A stretch of 64,000 bases of DNA from an uncultured Pelagibacteraceae bacterium (GTDB taxonomy: Bacteria; Pseudomonadota; Alphaproteobacteria; Pelagibacterales; Pelagibacteraceae). Both the position numbers and the translations under genes were made by a program. Location of the stretch: contig CACCGT010000005.1 of NCBI GenBank assembly GCA_902545635.1, forward strand, positions 1 to 64,000, given 5' to 3'. Positions 62,893 to 64,000 of the stretch are shown here, piece by piece (position 1 is the first letter of the stretch; every line of letters begins with the position of its first letter). Under the pieces are notes generated by a model. That model saw only the letters and a list, made by a program, of their open reading frames with translations. It ran no database searches and was not told the DNA's origin.

Positions 62893-63710
62893 TTGTCTTG
62901 AAAGATCCCTTTAATAAAATATTTTTGTAATACAATTATAATTAATACTGGTGGTATCATTGACATGATAACAAATGCAAATTTGTTAACAATTGATCCA
63001 GACATCATCTTTAATCCCATGACAACAGTCCAATATTGTTCAGAAGAAGTTACTAATATCGGCCATAAATATTGATTATAACCGAATACAAACATAAATA
63101 TGAACATTGCAACAATCATTGTTTTTGACAATGGCACTAAAAAGTCAATAAAAAATCTCCAAGTATTTGCACCATCCAATTTTGCTGATTCAAGTAATTC
63201 ATCAGGTATAGTTTTATAAAACTGCCTAAAAAATAAAGTAGCTATAGCAGAAGCTGAAATTGGAATAATTAGTCCCCAATATGAGTTTACTAAGTTAAGT
63301 GTAGACATAACAGAATAGGTAGGAAAAATTCTTAACTCCAGAGGGACTAGTATAGTAATAAAAATTATCCAAAATAATAATGTTGCATATTTCACTCTAA
63401 AATAAACTAAGACATATGCAGTCATAAGAGATGAAATAACTGATAAAAACGCAACTCCAGTTGCCATTAAAAAACTATTTAAAAACATCTTTAATGCAGT
63501 AATTTCTTTAAAAAAACCACCTTCATATAATAAAACTTTTGTATAATTCTCTAAAAACTTATCTCCTAAAAAAAATTGAAGACCTTGGGTATTAATTATC
63601 GAAGCTGTATGAGTTGAGCTTGCAAAAATTAACCAAACAGGAATTATCATAATAAAAATGCCTATCAAAAGAATTAAATGAGAAAAGTTTGATGAAAAAT
63701 ATCTAATCAT
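62889..63710 (-). CDS. ugpE: Glycerol-3-phosphate permease UgpE, first copy
   Basis: 273-residue permease next to ugpA, closely similar to the gene that follows it (same W-R-F-F-I-D-F-L-V-P-L-S-K-T-M-I, and near-identical core) but different at the N-terminus and lacking the C-terminal E-G-V-A-L-P-R-T segment. Both copies have intact reading frames and family motifs, so both may function, perhaps as alternative partners for UgpA. It begins 1 base after the ugpA stop. Confidence 0.94.
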   Translation of the reverse strand: MIRYFSSNFSHLILLIGIFIMIIPVWLIFASSTHTASIINTQGLQFFLGDKFLENYTKVLLYEGGFFKEITALKMFLNSFLMATGVAFLSVISSLMTAYVLVYFRVKYATLLFWIIFITILVPLELRIFPTYSVMSTLNLVNSYWGLIIPISASAIATLFFRQFYKTIPDELLESAKLDGANTWRFFIDFLVPLSKTMIVAMFIFMFVFGYNQYLWPILVTSSEQYWTVVMGLKMMSGSIVNKFAFVIMSMIPPVLIIIVLQKYFIKGIFQDK

Positions 63711-63711
63711 T

Positions 63712-64000
63712 TTAATTGTAATGTATTTTCCCTTCTATGTATCTAAATTGAAAAATTGTAATAACTAAAACAATCAACATCATCATAATTGATTGAGCAC
63801 CAGCACTTCCTAAGTCTAACCCCCTAAATCCGTCCATGTATGCTTTATAAACAAGAGTTCTTGTTTCACCTGAGGGTGCACCAATTGTTGTAGTGTCAAT
63901 TATTCCAAAAGTATCAAAAAAAGCATAAGTTATATTGATAATGATTAAAAAGAAAGTTGTGGGCATCAATAGAGGGAAAGTGATTGTCCAAAATCTTCTG
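63712..64000 (-). CDS. ugpA: Glycerol-3-phosphate permease UgpA, C-terminal part (cut by window edge)
   Basis: The frame stays open to the window end (64000), encoding [16 protein letters not shown] before the M-M-P residues, so the gene continues beyond the window. [23 protein letters not shown] and F-Q-F-R-Y-I-E match the C-terminus of UgpA. It forms the channel with UgpE. The binding protein UgpB would be expected upstream, outside the window. Confidence 0.92.
   Translation of the reverse strand, partial: RRFWTITFPLLMPTTFFLIIINITYAFFDTFGIIDTTTIGAPSGETRTLVYKAYMDGFRGLDLGSAGAQSIMMMLIVLVITIFQFRYIEGKIHYN

Overview
The window looks like the chromosome of a SAR11 bacterium (Candidatus Pelagibacter, Alphaproteobacteria). 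The base composition is extremely A+T-rich, intergenic gaps are tiny, stop and start codons often overlap, regulators are few, and the gene order is typically alphaproteobacterial: metG-holB-tmk-dacC-rlpA, gyrA-coaD, secDF-yajC, serS-tatCBA-scpBA-nagZ-argS-dgt. A complete C-P lyase cluster, phosphonate importer and glycerol-phosphate importer suggest a phosphorus-limited surface-ocean lineage. The species call is inference from gene content; no search was run.

Layout. 1-10.2 kb: nhaA, a glutathione peroxidase, then a long minus-strand run for tRNA charging, replication, and peptidoglycan or envelope upkeep. 10.25-11.73 kb: a 1,433-bp insertion between a broken 5' half of tRNA-Ser and an intact tRNA-Ser(UGA). 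It carries an HNH-endonuclease-like protein and a small membrane protein, bounded by paired 11-bp repeats arranged like integrase arm sites. 11.8-36.4 kb: housekeeping genes (sdhE, recG, tRNA-Lys, tgt, gyrA, ssb, uvrA, Sec and Tat export, SMC partners, tRNA synthetases, Fe-S assembly, exonuclease III). 37.4-42.9 kb: a zinc regulon. znuA-cobW-WD40-small protein runs on the minus strand and znuCB-zur on the plus strand, with two Zur-box-like palindromes in the shared promoter region. The last small gene is interrupted by an in-frame amber codon.

43.9-55.7 kb: phosphonate use. PhnCDE1E2 imports phosphonates; PhnG-H-I-J with PhnK and PhnL cleave the C-P bond; PhnM and PhnN process the ribose intermediate; a DUF1045 2H-type protein probably replaces PhnP; PhnF is the local regulator. 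55.8-59.2 kb: an orphan secreted protein, an MFS carrier, a PhnZ/TmpB-like HD dioxygenase, and an arsenate reductase overlapping an aquaporin. 59.3-64 kb: a minus-strand ugpA-ugpE-ugpE-ugpC operon with glycerophosphodiesterase and a DUF1868 2H protein. The last 20 kb therefore reads as a phosphorus-scavenging and arsenate-detoxification block.

The best candidates for something undescribed are the tRNA-Ser element, which has no integrase of its own, the amber-split zinc-operon gene, a Tgt that has lost all four zinc ligands, the hairpin between phnD and phnE, and the tandem ugpE pair. No intergenic stretch without a feature exceeds 300 bases.
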